This document shows, piece by piece, positions 28,007-35,471 of a DNA stretch of 64,000 nucleotides. Each line of letters begins with the position of its first letter. Within the stretch, counting starts at the first letter, position 1. The translations under genes and the position numbers were made by a program. This DNA is from Ectopseudomonas composti (lineage in GTDB: Bacteria; Pseudomonadota; Gammaproteobacteria; Pseudomonadales; Pseudomonadaceae): the NCBI RefSeq assembly GCF_900115475.1, contig NZ_FOWP01000004.1:248001-312000 (forward strand). Direction: 5' to 3'. The notes below the pieces were generated by a model. That model had not been told where the DNA came from. It did no database searches and saw only the letters and a program-made list of their open reading frames with translations.

Positions 28007-29068
28007 TCAGTCTCCGTCGTGGGCGTTGAAGCCGATCTGCACGCCGAGCGCTTTGGCCAGCTCGCTTTCCTGCAGGCGGTGCAGGCGATTGAGGCTGTCG
28101 TACAGCTCGTTCAGGGCGCTACGGCCGGCCTCGTCGGCGAGCAGCTCGACCAGCGGGCTGTCGAGTGTGGCCAGGCGTTGACGGGTGTCCTGGTAGGCGG
28201 CATCGATGCGTTTTGCCAGGTCGGCCTGATCTTCGCCCAGCAGCGATTGAATGCCGTCACGGTTGCTGCCGTGCCACAGCAGTTCGGCGCTGGCCAGCGC
28301 GGCGGCCTGGTTGGCCAGGCTGGCGGCACTGCGCCAGGCCTCGGCCTGGTAAGGCTGGGCGATGCCCTTGCTCTGCCGACCCATCGGTGCCCCAAGCTTC
28401 TTCTTCAGGCCATCCAGGGCGCTGACCTGCACACGCAGCAGTTCGGCGACCGCCTCGTTGGCGTCGGCGTAGCGCTCGTTGGGAAACTGCTTCAACTGTC
28501 CGGCCATGCCCGTTTTGGCCTGCCATTCACCGACGATCTCCGCCGCTAGGGCCTGCTGGTGCTTGCCGATGGCCTGCAGTAGCGGACAGTAGCGCGCTTT
28601 CTGTTCGGCCTGGGCGAGGTCCAGGTTGGGGTCGAAGAGAATGTATTCGTAGGCGGTCAGGCCTTGCACCACCACGCTGGCATTGGACAGGTCGTCCGCG
28701 CTCAGCTGCGGCTTGCTCTTGAGCAAGGCTTCGACCTGGCGCTGGACCAGGTTCTTTTTGTCCGGCCAGAACTGGATCTGCCAGGCGCGGTTGCCTTCGG
28801 CCAGCGGCCCGACCAGCAGCGGCTGCAAGCCGGCCCAGGCGCTCTGGGCGCCGAGAAAGGCCTGGCGAGCGGTGCTCAAATCAGCGTTACCTGCGCAGAA
28901 GGCTGCGGCATTCACGGCCAACTGGCGGTCGGCCTCCTGCCAGCTGTTGTAGGCCGGCAGCAGCACGCCATCGGTCAGCGCTGCGCTGACCTTGGCTTTC
29001 GGGTCCTGCTGGCCGCAACCGACCAGGGCCAGGCCGAGTAGAGAGGCGATCAGGGTTTTGTGCAACAT
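28007..29068 (-). CDS. Imelysin-like lipoprotein
   Basis: A 353-residue imelysin-family protein. The N-terminus MLHKTLIASLLGLALVGCGQQD has a lipobox (LVGC), so it is a predicted lipoprotein. The two helical imelysin repeats are visible in LLPAYNSWQEADRQL and the C-terminal half. The family GxHxxE motif appears here as GLTAYE near residue 130, with Thr in place of His. A peptidase activity is therefore unlikely and an iron or haem binding/transport role is more probable. It lies 10 nt after the di-heme gene. Confidence 0.88.
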   Translation of the reverse strand: MLHKTLIASLLGLALVGCGQQDPKAKVSAALTDGVLLPAYNSWQEADRQLAVNAAAFCAGNADLSTARQAFLGAQSAWAGLQPLLVGPLAEGNRAWQIQFWPDKKNLVQRQVEALLKSKPQLSADDLSNASVVVQGLTAYEYILFDPNLDLAQAEQKARYCPLLQAIGKHQQALAAEIVGEWQAKTGMAGQLKQFPNERYADANEAVAELLRVQVSALDGLKKKLGAPMGRQSKGIAQPYQAEAWRSAASLANQAAALASAELLWHGSNRDGIQSLLGEDQADLAKRIDAAYQDTRQRLATLDSPLVELLADEAGRSALNELYDSLNRLHRLQESELAKALGVQIGFNAHDGD

Positions 29069-29078
29069 CGCAGGCTCC

Positions 29079-30491
29079 TTAAAGAGAGTTCAGGAAGGCG
29101 AGCAGCGCTGCTCGCTCATCGCTATCGAAACGCAGCACCTGCTGCTTGGCCGCTTCGGCTTCGCCAGCGTGCCAGAGAATGGCTTCCAGCAGATTACGGG
29201 CGCGGCCGTCATGCAGGAACTGAGTATGGCCGTTGACCGCTTGCGTCAGGCCAATGCCCCACAGCGGCGCTGTCCGCCATTCACGGCCGCTGGCGAGAAA
29301 CTCCTCGCGACCATCGGCCAGCCCTTCGCCCATGTCATGCAGGAGCAGGTCCGTGTAGGGCCGGATCAACTGGCTGGCCAACTCCGGCTCGGCGGCATCG
29401 GCCGACGTGGTGAAGCTGGGGGTATGGCATTGCTGGCAGCCGGCCTGGTGGAACAGGCTCTTGCCCTTGAGCACTTGCGGTGCGTTGACGTTGCGCCGTG
29501 CGGGCACGCCGAGGTTACGGCTGTAGAACAGCACGCTGGCGAGGATGTTGTCGCTGACTTCCGGTTCACCGCCATGGGGCGCTGCCAGGCAATCGGTTTG
29601 CGCCGCAGTGCAATTGTCATGAGGGATCAGCGAGCTGGTCAGGCCCATGTCGTTGGCGAAGGCTTCGGCATTTTGCTGATTGAGGCTGGGCTGGCCGGCC
29701 TTCCAGCCGAAGCGGCCGAGCACGCTGCGCTGCTGGGTACGATCCCAGACTAGGTTGGCGCGACCGGAAATACCGTCGCCATCGGCGTCGTCCGGGTCGG
29801 CCGCGGCCAGAATGTCTGCCTCTGCGATGGCTTCGAGCAGGCCGAGGCCGATCATCGGCGGGGCGATACGTGCCGAGAACCGGGTGTCCGGGTGCATGTC
29901 GCCGTAACCGAGTTGGCTGATGTCCAGCTCCGGCTTGCGCAGCTCCACCAGCGTGCCGTCGGCGAAACGCACCTGCACGCTGCTGTAACTCACGCGCACC
30001 TTGCCTTCGGGTGCTACGCCGGGGTTGGCCATGTCTTGCAGTTGCGCGCCGTAGGTCGGTTCGGCGACCACGCCCTGGCGGGTCAGTACCTCGGCATGCT
30101 CCGGGCCGGCCGGTATCGACAGGCGCACCAACATCGAGACGGCGCTGACCGCGTCTGGCCCCGGCGGGTGGCCGCGACCGTCCTTGAGGTGGCAGTTCTG
30201 GCAGGCGTTGGTGTTGAACAGCGGCCCCAGGCCATCGCGCGCAGTGGTAGTGGCCGGTGCCGTGACCCAGGGATTGCGGAAGAAGCTGTTGCCCACCGCG
30301 AAGTCCAGGCGACGACTCGGCGCCAGGTTGGCCGACGGTTGGGAAAAAGCGTTGTGATCGAACTTGCGTACCGTCGCGGCACCAGCCGAGAGGGCCTCGC
30401 CGGGTTCTGCCTGGGTAAATTCAGGCTGCTGTTCGCAAGCGATCAGGGACAGGGCCAGAAAAGGCAGCAGGCAACGCTGGAGCGGCGACAT
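29079..30491 (-). CDS. Di-heme c-type cytochrome lipoprotein (thiol-oxidoreductase-like)
   Basis: A 470-residue exported protein with two CxxCH haem c sites: NACQNCHLKDG near residue 100 and AGCQQCHTPSF near residue 360. The start at 30491 gives MSPLQRCLLPFLALSLIACEQQ, a lipoprotein signal with lipobox LIAC. An upstream TTG start would hide it. The family (DUF1111, di-heme oxidoreductase-like) accompanies imelysin in iron-regulated operons. It is the first gene of the three-gene set. A Fur-box-like sequence lies about 66 nt upstream. Confidence 0.9.
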   Translation of the reverse strand: MSPLQRCLLPFLALSLIACEQQPEFTQAEPGEALSAGAATVRKFDHNAFSQPSANLAPSRRLDFAVGNSFFRNPWVTAPATTTARDGLGPLFNTNACQNCHLKDGRGHPPGPDAVSAVSMLVRLSIPAGPEHAEVLTRQGVVAEPTYGAQLQDMANPGVAPEGKVRVSYSSVQVRFADGTLVELRKPELDISQLGYGDMHPDTRFSARIAPPMIGLGLLEAIAEADILAAADPDDADGDGISGRANLVWDRTQQRSVLGRFGWKAGQPSLNQQNAEAFANDMGLTSSLIPHDNCTAAQTDCLAAPHGGEPEVSDNILASVLFYSRNLGVPARRNVNAPQVLKGKSLFHQAGCQQCHTPSFTTSADAAEPELASQLIRPYTDLLLHDMGEGLADGREEFLASGREWRTAPLWGIGLTQAVNGHTQFLHDGRARNLLEAILWHAGEAEAAKQQVLRFDSDERAALLAFLNSL

Positions 30492-30556
30492 CGAGGAGCT
30501 ATCCGAACAGACAAGTAAGCGGGGCGCCAAGATTAGCAGGCTAACGGAATTTAAAT

Positions 30557-30575
30557 AAGATGGATTAGCGTTATC
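30557..30575 (-). promoter_or_regulatory. Possible Fur box
   Basis: On the minus strand GATAACGCTAATCCATCTT agrees with 13 of 19 positions of the Fur consensus GATAATGATAATCATTATC. It lies upstream of the di-heme/imelysin/DUF1513 genes, a set known to be iron-regulated in P. aeruginosa. Confidence 0.5.
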
Positions 30576-30629
30576 TAGACGCGGTCAGAGGTCGCGGGGC
30601 GGCTGCGCGTGACGCAGCCGCGGGGGCTG

Positions 30630-31409
30630 TCAGGCGCTGGTTCTGGTCACGGCGATGAACCACTTCGGCTGCATGGCTGCGAAGTCGGTGCGCAGGTTGC
30701 TGGGCAGGTAACTGGCGGAGTCCAGAACATGCATCTGGCCGGCCGCGCGTTCGAATACCACCCAATGCCAGAAGTCGCGGCCGTTTTCCTGGTGGTGCTT
30801 GATGGCCAGCAGGGCCAGCTCCGGGAGTTTCTCCCAGGATTCGAAGGGGGTTTCGCCTGTGGCGGCTGTTGCACCGCCTGCGGCCAGCAGGCGTCTGACG
30901 TATTGGGTGTCGGACCACAGCGATTCGTCTTCGGCATGGATGCCCATGGCGTTGGCAATTGCCTTCATCTCGGCGTAGGGCTTGCCGAGAATGTTGGCGG
31001 CTGCAGCGATGCCGCAGCCGCTGACTTCTTCCTGTATGACGCAGCGCGGCGCGAGTTCGGTGAGGTTGGCCTGGGGCACCCAGCCTGATTCGGTGCTGCC
31101 TTCGCGGGTACACCAGAACCAGCCATTGAGGCTGCGCGAGGCGATCAGCCGTTCACCGACGCGTACATCGAGCTCGCGGGCGGTATAGGCCTCGCGAGCA
31201 CGGGCGCGCTGTCCATCGAGCCTTTCGATAACCTGGCTGGGAACCCAGCCTGCTTCCTGACCCGGCGTGCTGCAGAGAAACCAGTTATCCCAGCCTTCGT
31301 CGCCCTGATACGCGTCGCCAACCGTAAGCGGCGCGCCCTCGGTGAAGGTGATCGGGTGGGGAAACTCGCTGGTATGGGCGGTGGTGACGGTGAGGGTTCG
31401 CGGGGTCAT
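30630..31409 (-). CDS. SH3-SH3-C39-like peptidase fusion, cytosolic
   Basis: A 259-residue protein with no signal peptide. Two bacterial SH3-like repeats occupy about residues 5-65 and 72-122, each ending in a GWVP strand. The C-terminal part looks like a papain-fold C39 domain: Gln126 and Cys132 (IQEEVSGCGIAAAANILG), His215 (DFWHWVVFE) and Asp230 (MHVLDSA), a complete putative catalytic set. The start at 31409 has AGGA 5 nt upstream; an ATG two codons earlier is too close. It is not in an obvious operon. A peptidase or amidase role is inferred only; no substrate is suggested by context. Confidence 0.7.
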   Translation of the reverse strand: MTPRTLTVTTAHTSEFPHPITFTEGAPLTVGDAYQGDEGWDNWFLCSTPGQEAGWVPSQVIERLDGQRARAREAYTARELDVRVGERLIASRSLNGWFWCTREGSTESGWVPQANLTELAPRCVIQEEVSGCGIAAAANILGKPYAEMKAIANAMGIHAEDESLWSDTQYVRRLLAAGGATAATGETPFESWEKLPELALLAIKHHQENGRDFWHWVVFERAAGQMHVLDSASYLPSNLRTDFAAMQPKWFIAVTRTSA

Positions 31410-31552
31410 GTGCATCCTGCCAGTCGCTGTCCATGGGGGGACGCGACAGGTTAGCGGCAGGCCGACGGTTCGGGAAGGGCGGCGCGTGGTGAGTCGCGCC
31501 GCGATTGGATCAGGTGTGCGACCTGGAGAGTATCGCCAAGCCGCACATGGGC

Positions 31553-33517
31553 TCAGGCGCTGACCCGGAAGCGGTTGACCTGCTCCTGTAGGTCGCTGCC
31601 CAGGCGCGCCAGGTCGACGCTGGCCGCCGAGGTTTCCTCGGTGGCGGCGGCCGATTGTTCGGCGATGTCGCGGATGTTGGAAATGCTGCGATTGATCTCC
31701 TCGGCCACCGAACTCTGCTGCTCGGAGGCGGTAGCGATCTGCTGGTTCATCTGCTGGATGCGTGACACGGCTTCGTCGATCAGGGTCAGGGCGCTACCAG
31801 CCTGGCGCGCCGCTTCCACGGTATCGCCCGCCATGCTGCGGCTTTTGGTCATCACGCCCACGGCATTCTCGGCACCACTTTGCAGGGTTTCGATCAGTTG
31901 TTCGATCTGCTGTGTGGATTCCTGCGTGCGGCGTGCCAGGGCGCGCACTTCGTCGGCCACCACGGCGAAGCCACGGCCGGCATCTCCGGCGCGTGCAGCC
32001 TCGATAGCGGCGTTGAGGGCGAGCAGGTTGGTCTGTTCGGCGATGCTCTTGATCACGTCCAGCACGGTGCCGATGTTGGCGCTATCGCCCTTGAGGCGGC
32101 CGATGGCCTCGGCGGAGGTCTCCACCGTGTGGGCCAACTGCTCGATGCTGGTGATAGCTTGCTGCACCACGGCACCGCCCTGGCGGGTCTGATCCTCGGC
32201 ATGGCTGGCCGAGGTTGCCGCGCTTTCGGCATTGCGCGCGACGTCGAGTACGGTGGCGGCCATCTGGTTCATGGCAGTGGCGACCTGCTCGGTTTCCATG
32301 CGTTGTTCGGTGACCCCGGCGCTGGTCTGTTCGGTGACGGCCGAAAGTTCCTCGGCGGCGGTGGCGAGCTGGGTGATGCCGGCGCCGAGGCGCCCGATGA
32401 GGTCACGCAGGCTCTCGGTCATGGCCTGCATGGCCTGCATCAGTTGGCCCAGCTCATCGCGTCGTTCGCTGCGGATATCGAGCGTCAGGTCGCCGCTGGC
32501 CACCTGGCGTGCGACGCTGACAGCGCGCTGCAGCGGGCCGACGATTACCTGGGTAATCAGCAGGGCGCAGAGCAGCCCGAGAACGAACGCTACCGCGGCG
32601 GCGGTGATCAACAGGTGCTTGGCATCGGCGGAGTCGCTCTCCAGCAGTGTGCGTTGCAAACTCAATGATTTACTTGAGGCCGTCGCCACTTCGCGGGCGC
32701 GTTCGGTCATCGTCTGCTCGGACTGGTCGCGGGCTTGAATGCTGGCGCGCATGTTCTTGAACTGCTCGCGGTATTCGCCTAGTGAGCGCATGGCTTCACC
32801 CAAGGTCTGGCGCGCCTGGGCATCCAGAGGCAGTTGCTGAAGTTTTTCGCCATTGCTCTCAAGCGACTGGAAGTGCGCCTCGAGCTTGCTGGCGTAATCG
32901 TCGCTGCCGCGTAGCAGGAAGTCCTTCTCTCGACGCCTGGCTTCGAGCAGCTCGGTAGAGAGGGTATTGGCCAGATTGGCGTGCTTCAGCAGTTCGATGC
33001 TGGTCGCGTCGTTGGTCTGGCGAATCTGCGCCACGGCGGTTTGGCGCAGGCGTTCGGCCAGCGTATCGAAGCGTTCCAGGGCTGTCCTGGCCGAGTCTTC
33101 CATGGCTTTCTGGGTCTGCTGGTTGCTGTCGGTGGTCTGCTGCAGATGGAGCAGTTCCGCACGATAGAGTCCGACATCCTCCTGGATCTGGCGCATCAGG
33201 GCCTTGTTCTCCGGCAGTTGCAGACGTGCTTCGCTGGTCTGTGCCTGGGTGTCGACCTCATCGGCCAGTGCGACAGCCTGGGCCAGGTACTGGTTTTCCC
33301 CACGGATGATGTAGTTCTTTTCCTGCTGGCGTGCCTGGGTCAGCTTGCTGTCGATGGCGTTGACGCCCAGCAGGTTGTCGAAGCGCGCCAGGCTGGTTTC
33401 CAGTGCCCAGTGCCCGATCCATACGGTGCACAGGGTAATGAGCAATATCAGGCCGAAACCGGCCATGAGTTTCTTACGGACACTCAGGTCAAGCAGGACT
33501 CTAGCAAGCGTATTCAT
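31553..33517 (-). CDS. Methyl-accepting chemotaxis protein with HBM sensor domain
   Basis: A 654-residue chemoreceptor. TM1 is about residues 12-32. A long helical bimodular (HBM) periplasmic domain follows ([20 protein letters not shown]; then [20 protein letters not shown], the two repeated modules), then TM2 near 305-330 and HAMP. The signalling tip reads [42 protein letters not shown] receptors such as McpS bind TCA-cycle acids. AAGGAG 5 nt before the ATG at 33517 decides the start. Confidence 0.92.
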   Translation of the reverse strand: MNTLARVLLDLSVRKKLMAGFGLILLITLCTVWIGHWALETSLARFDNLLGVNAIDSKLTQARQQEKNYIIRGENQYLAQAVALADEVDTQAQTSEARLQLPENKALMRQIQEDVGLYRAELLHLQQTTDSNQQTQKAMEDSARTALERFDTLAERLRQTAVAQIRQTNDATSIELLKHANLANTLSTELLEARRREKDFLLRGSDDYASKLEAHFQSLESNGEKLQQLPLDAQARQTLGEAMRSLGEYREQFKNMRASIQARDQSEQTMTERAREVATASSKSLSLQRTLLESDSADAKHLLITAAAVAFVLGLLCALLITQVIVGPLQRAVSVARQVASGDLTLDIRSERRDELGQLMQAMQAMTESLRDLIGRLGAGITQLATAAEELSAVTEQTSAGVTEQRMETEQVATAMNQMAATVLDVARNAESAATSASHAEDQTRQGGAVVQQAITSIEQLAHTVETSAEAIGRLKGDSANIGTVLDVIKSIAEQTNLLALNAAIEAARAGDAGRGFAVVADEVRALARRTQESTQQIEQLIETLQSGAENAVGVMTKSRSMAGDTVEAARQAGSALTLIDEAVSRIQQMNQQIATASEQQSSVAEEINRSISNIRDIAEQSAAATEETSAASVDLARLGSDLQEQVNRFRVSA

Positions 33518-33919
33518 GGCAACTCCTTGTAAGGCGTTTTCTCTCAGAACCTGGGGTCTGCAGCGTGCATGACTGCCTGCTGGAATGATCGGCAGGCATG
33601 CTCGACCGTGTGGGCAAAGCGGGTGCCAATACAACGAGTGGGTGGTGCTGGAGGCGAGCTGGTCCGGTGTCCGGCCAGGTTTCATGGAAGGAGGCGCGTG
33701 TGGACTTCCTGGTCATCACCGGGCGTGACAGTTGACCCTGGCGTTATCGGATGTGCCCGCAAGCGTGCGGTTAATGCTCGCCACTCGAAGTGATCTGGCG
33801 TCCGCAGAATATCAATCTGGCAGATGATGGCAATATGATGTTACGTATTTCGTTAAAAAAATGACGCCTGTCTATTGGCGTTCCTGCGGGGAAGTTCAGC
33901 ATATTCGCTGCCGAATGAC
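33518..33919. other. Gap between chemoreceptor and IclR genes
   Basis: About 400 bases with no convincing gene. It includes a TGCCTGC/GCAGGCA inverted repeat (33574-33598), presumably the chemoreceptor promoter, and the terminator-like hairpin at 33855-33882. The base composition becomes AT-richer from 33800. Confidence 0.6.
33855..33882 (-). terminator. Intrinsic terminator after iclR/mgd operon
   Basis: On the minus strand ACGCC-N8-GGCGT forms a short GC stem followed by seven T residues (A run at 33855-33861). It is about 40 nt past the IclR stop. Confidence 0.65.
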
Positions 33920-34702
33920 CTACTTACCTCCGAGTTCGAGGGAAATAGCATCCGCACATTGCTGCAGACTTTCTCTGTAGCGTTCACGCGCCACGGGGCT
34001 GTCCATCACCGCTTCCGGCCCGGACAGGTTGATCGCCGCCACCACGTCGCCACGGTGGTCACGTACGGCGCAGGCGATGGCGGTGGAGTAGTCGGAGCGG
34101 TGCATCACCCAGCCGCGCTCGCGGTCGCGTTCGAGCAGTTGTTGCAGCTCGGGCAGGGTCTTCGGTGCGGGCGGTGGGTAGTCGTCCAGGCGGACGTGCT
34201 GGTAGAGCTTGTCCAGTTCCATGGGCGTCAGGCCGCTGAGCAGCATGCGGCCCATGGCCGTGCAGTGGCAGGGGATTCGCGTGCCGATGGGGATGTTCAC
34301 CGACAGCCGCTGGGCAGCGAAGGCGCGACCGATGTAGAGGCTGTCAGTCTGTTCGCGGATGGACAGGTGGCACGACAGCGAGGTGCGATCACGCAGGGCA
34401 TTGAGGTGCGGCATGGCAATGTCCACCAGGTCGCGGCTGGCCAGGTAGGCGAAGCCGTCGCAGAGCACCTGCGGGCCCAGCTCGTAGCTGTTCTTGCCGA
34501 GCTTGTGCAGGTAGCCCATGTCGGTGAGCGTGACCAGGATGCGGTAGATGGCCGAGACGCTGAGCCCGAGACGCTCGGCGATGGCGTTGCTGCTCAGGCT
34601 GCGCTCGCTGGCGTTGAACATCTGCAGGATGCTCAGGCCGCGTTGCAGGGCGGGGACGCGGTAGTCGCTGTCGCGTTCCAGCTCGTCTTCGTGGATGCCC
34701 AT
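33920..34702 (-). CDS. IclR family regulator next to mgdABCD
   Basis: A 260-residue IclR-type regulator. The winged helix spans about residues 15-75 (LQRGLSILQMFNASERSLSSNAIAERLGLSVSAIYRILVTLTDMGYLHKLG). The effector domain includes IPCHCTAMGRMLLSGL and AAINLSGPEAVMD. It lies last in the purU-folD-mgdABCD direction, after a repeat-containing 93-nt gap. It is a good candidate regulator of that operon; the effector is unknown. Confidence 0.9.
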   Translation of the reverse strand: MGIHEDELERDSDYRVPALQRGLSILQMFNASERSLSSNAIAERLGLSVSAIYRILVTLTDMGYLHKLGKNSYELGPQVLCDGFAYLASRDLVDIAMPHLNALRDRTSLSCHLSIREQTDSLYIGRAFAAQRLSVNIPIGTRIPCHCTAMGRMLLSGLTPMELDKLYQHVRLDDYPPPAPKTLPELQQLLERDRERGWVMHRSDYSTAIACAVRDHRGDVVAAINLSGPEAVMDSPVARERYRESLQQCADAISLELGGK

Positions 34703-34730
34703 GGTTGTCCTCCAGATTCGTTGGGGAGGT

Positions 34731-34788
34731 GGTGCGCATGGCGCACTCTACGTTTGGCGCCATGGCCGTAGGGTGCGCCGTGCGCACC
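34731..34788. repeat. REP-like inverted repeat, GTAGGGTGCGC family
   Basis: Two arms, 34731-34751 and 34768-34788, are inverted copies with 19 of 21 matches. The right arm is identical to the unit at 13793-13813. It lies between mgdD and iclR. Confidence 0.8.
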
Positions 34789-34795
34789 AGGGGGC

Positions 34796-35470
34796 TCAGG
34801 GCAATGCGTCGATCCCCACCGGCTGGCCGCTGAATTCCTGCATGGCGTCGAGCAGCGCGCCCCAGAAGTAATGCACCGAGGCGCGGTCGCAGAGGAGGTG
34901 CAGGCACGGCACTTCGCCCAGCGGCAGGTTGGCGACGATGACGTTGACCCGCGCCGCCGAAGTCTGCGCCACCTGGCCGACGGCGAAGGCCTGCGCGCTG
35001 AGGTCGACGCCGCAGAGCTTGGCCATCACCTCGGCCTGGCAGGTGCCGCTGAGCACCAGCCAGGCGTGGCTGTCCTGGCGCGGCAGCAGGTACTGGCCGG
35101 CGCTGGCCTGCCACTGGCTTTCCTCGCGCTGCGCTTTGCTGCCGGCATCGTGCAGGCTGCCGAGCAGCAGGTACTCGGTTTGCGACAGGCGTAGCACATG
35201 GCTGCCATCGGCCTGGCTCAGCGCCTGGTTGGGCGCTTGCGGTAGCTGGTAGCCCAGGGCGCCCAGGTAGTCAGCGGCGGCCGGGCCGCGCAGGCCGTAG
35301 CGGGCGAGGCTGGTCAGGTCGATGAGCGCGCAGTGGCCCAGCAGGGCGCTTTCGTCGCCCTGGCCGTAGTCGGTGACGATGCAGCTCTCACCGAAGTGCG
35401 CGAGGGTGGCATCGGTCTGCAGGCGGTAGAGCGGGTTGCGCGCTGCGAATTGATTGGCTTGGAGGGTCAT
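34796..35470 (-). CDS. mgdD: N-methylglutamate dehydrogenase / sarcosine oxidase gamma-type subunit
   Basis: A 224-residue SoxG-like subunit, a truncated GCV_T-type fold without the full THF site. Family features are LGHCALIDLTSLARYGLRGPAAADYLGALGYQLP and VHYFWGALLDAM near the end. The start at 35470 has AGGAG 7 nt upstream. It begins one base after the alpha-type gene stop. Assignment to N-methylglutamate dehydrogenase rather than sarcosine oxidase rests on context with gmaS and mgsABC in this window. Confidence 0.82.
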   Translation of the reverse strand: MTLQANQFAARNPLYRLQTDATLAHFGESCIVTDYGQGDESALLGHCALIDLTSLARYGLRGPAAADYLGALGYQLPQAPNQALSQADGSHVLRLSQTEYLLLGSLHDAGSKAQREESQWQASAGQYLLPRQDSHAWLVLSGTCQAEVMAKLCGVDLSAQAFAVGQVAQTSAARVNVIVANLPLGEVPCLHLLCDRASVHYFWGALLDAMQEFSGQPVGIDALP

Positions 35471-35471
35471 C

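Noticed and set aside
33744..33751. FliA -10 element before the HBM chemoreceptor
   Set aside because: TCCGATAA is present on the minus strand, but there is no -35 box at the right distance.
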